A stretch of 5,528 bases of DNA from Pseudomonadota bacterium (GTDB lineage: Bacteria; Pseudomonadota; Alphaproteobacteria; Rhizobiales; Devosiaceae): NCBI GenBank assembly GCA_023433985.1, contig JAEYTN010000479.1, positions 1 through 5,528 on the forward strand, given 5' to 3'. The translations under genes and the position numbers were made by a program. The notes beneath the pieces were generated by a model, which made no database searches, was not told the origin of the DNA, and was given only the letters and a program-made list of their open reading frames with translations. Shown one piece after another: positions 5,273 through 5,528 of this stretch. The stretch's first letter is position 1. Each line of letters opens with the position of its first letter.

Positions 5273-5528
5273 ATGGAAGCCCTGGCATTCAAGGACGATA
5301 TGGCGGGCAGCATCGGCGCCGCGGCCGCCAACACGCTGCAGCTGATCGCCTTCTCGATCGGCGAGCAGACCTATGGCGTGGAGATCACCACGGTGCGCGA
5401 AATCCGCGCCTGGAACGGCGCGACGCCGCTGCCCAATACCCGCGAGTTCGTGCGCGGCGTCATCAACCTGCGCGGCACGATCGTGCCGATCTTCGACCTG
5501 CGCGCCCGCTTCGGCGAAGGCCAGACCT
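5273..5528 (+). CDS. cheW: CheW chemotaxis coupling protein, C-terminus cut by window edge
   Basis: 85 codons are visible, about half of a usual 150-170-aa CheW; the rest lies beyond the right edge. LQLIAFSIGEQTYGVEI (22-38), VREIRAW (41-47) and FVRGVINLRGTIVPIFDLR (59-77) are the CheW-fold signature. Glu43 and Arg67 align with E. coli CheW Glu38 and Arg62, two conserved functional residues. CheW bridges receptors and the P5 domain of CheA in polar arrays. The 47-bp gap to cheA and the shared strand indicate one operon. The start at 5273 leaves about 20 residues before the fold, similar to E. coli; the in-frame ATG at 5237 would add 12 residues (MPGRSPAGRGKN) encoded by the hairpin region and is less likely. 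Because only half the protein is visible, I cannot exclude a CheW variant with an extra C-terminal domain. Confidence 0.93.
   Translation, partial: MEALAFKDDMAGSIGAAAANTLQLIAFSIGEQTYGVEITTVREIRAWNGATPLPNTREFVRGVINLRGTIVPIFDLRARFGEGQT

Noticed and set aside
2925..5288. 787-codon open frame on the minus strand opposite cheA and the start of cheW
   Set aside because: It is exactly antisense to a gene with all CheA catalytic motifs. Its translation is a His/Arg/Gly/Asp-rich string with no recognisable domain. Long stop-free antisense frames are expected in high-GC genes with strong third-position bias.

Overview
The window is high-GC, densely coding bacterial DNA with no mobile-element, phage, CRISPR or RNA-gene signature. 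The proteins point to an alphaproteobacterium, most likely of the Rhizobiales/Hyphomicrobiales. The evidence is a Brucella-type DRL protein and a rhizobial-style chemotaxis gene order (small STAS protein, cheY, cheA, cheW). I cannot fix the genus from the sequence; Devosia-like or Brucella-like relatives are plausible.

Layout. (1) Positions 1-1111, minus strand: a gene cut by the left window edge. It encodes a COG4091-type protein related to DRL/DXR-II, the unusual enzyme that replaces classical DXR in the MEP isoprenoid pathway of Brucella. Such proteins are often labelled 'homoserine dehydrogenase, SAF domain'. (2) A 46-bp divergent gap. (3) Positions 1158-2174, plus strand: a complete 3-hydroxyisobutyryl-CoA hydrolase-like gene of the crotonase fold (valine catabolism). 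(4) A 72-bp gap that probably carries the chemotaxis operon promoter. (5) Positions 2247-5528, plus strand: the start of a chemotaxis operon. It holds a 96-aa STAS-domain protein resembling CheS, a single-domain CheY, a 755-aa CheA kinase, and a CheW cut by the right edge.

How the genes work together. CheW couples receptors to CheA, and CheA autophosphorylates on a P1 histidine and passes phosphate to CheY-type regulators. In Sinorhizobium meliloti, cheS-cheY1-cheA in this order form a phosphate sink: CheS bound to CheA increases CheY1 affinity and speeds loss of its phosphate. The same three genes, with similar sizes and a matching CheA mid-domain, suggest the same circuit here. The first CheY is then more likely a sink than the motor-binding regulator. 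The two metabolic genes on the left show no evident functional link to chemotaxis.

Nothing in the window is clearly an undescribed system. The most useful leads are the DRL-like enzyme, a duplicated SFAELA motif in the CheA linker, and a perfect 8-bp GC-rich hairpin abutting the cheW ribosome-binding site.
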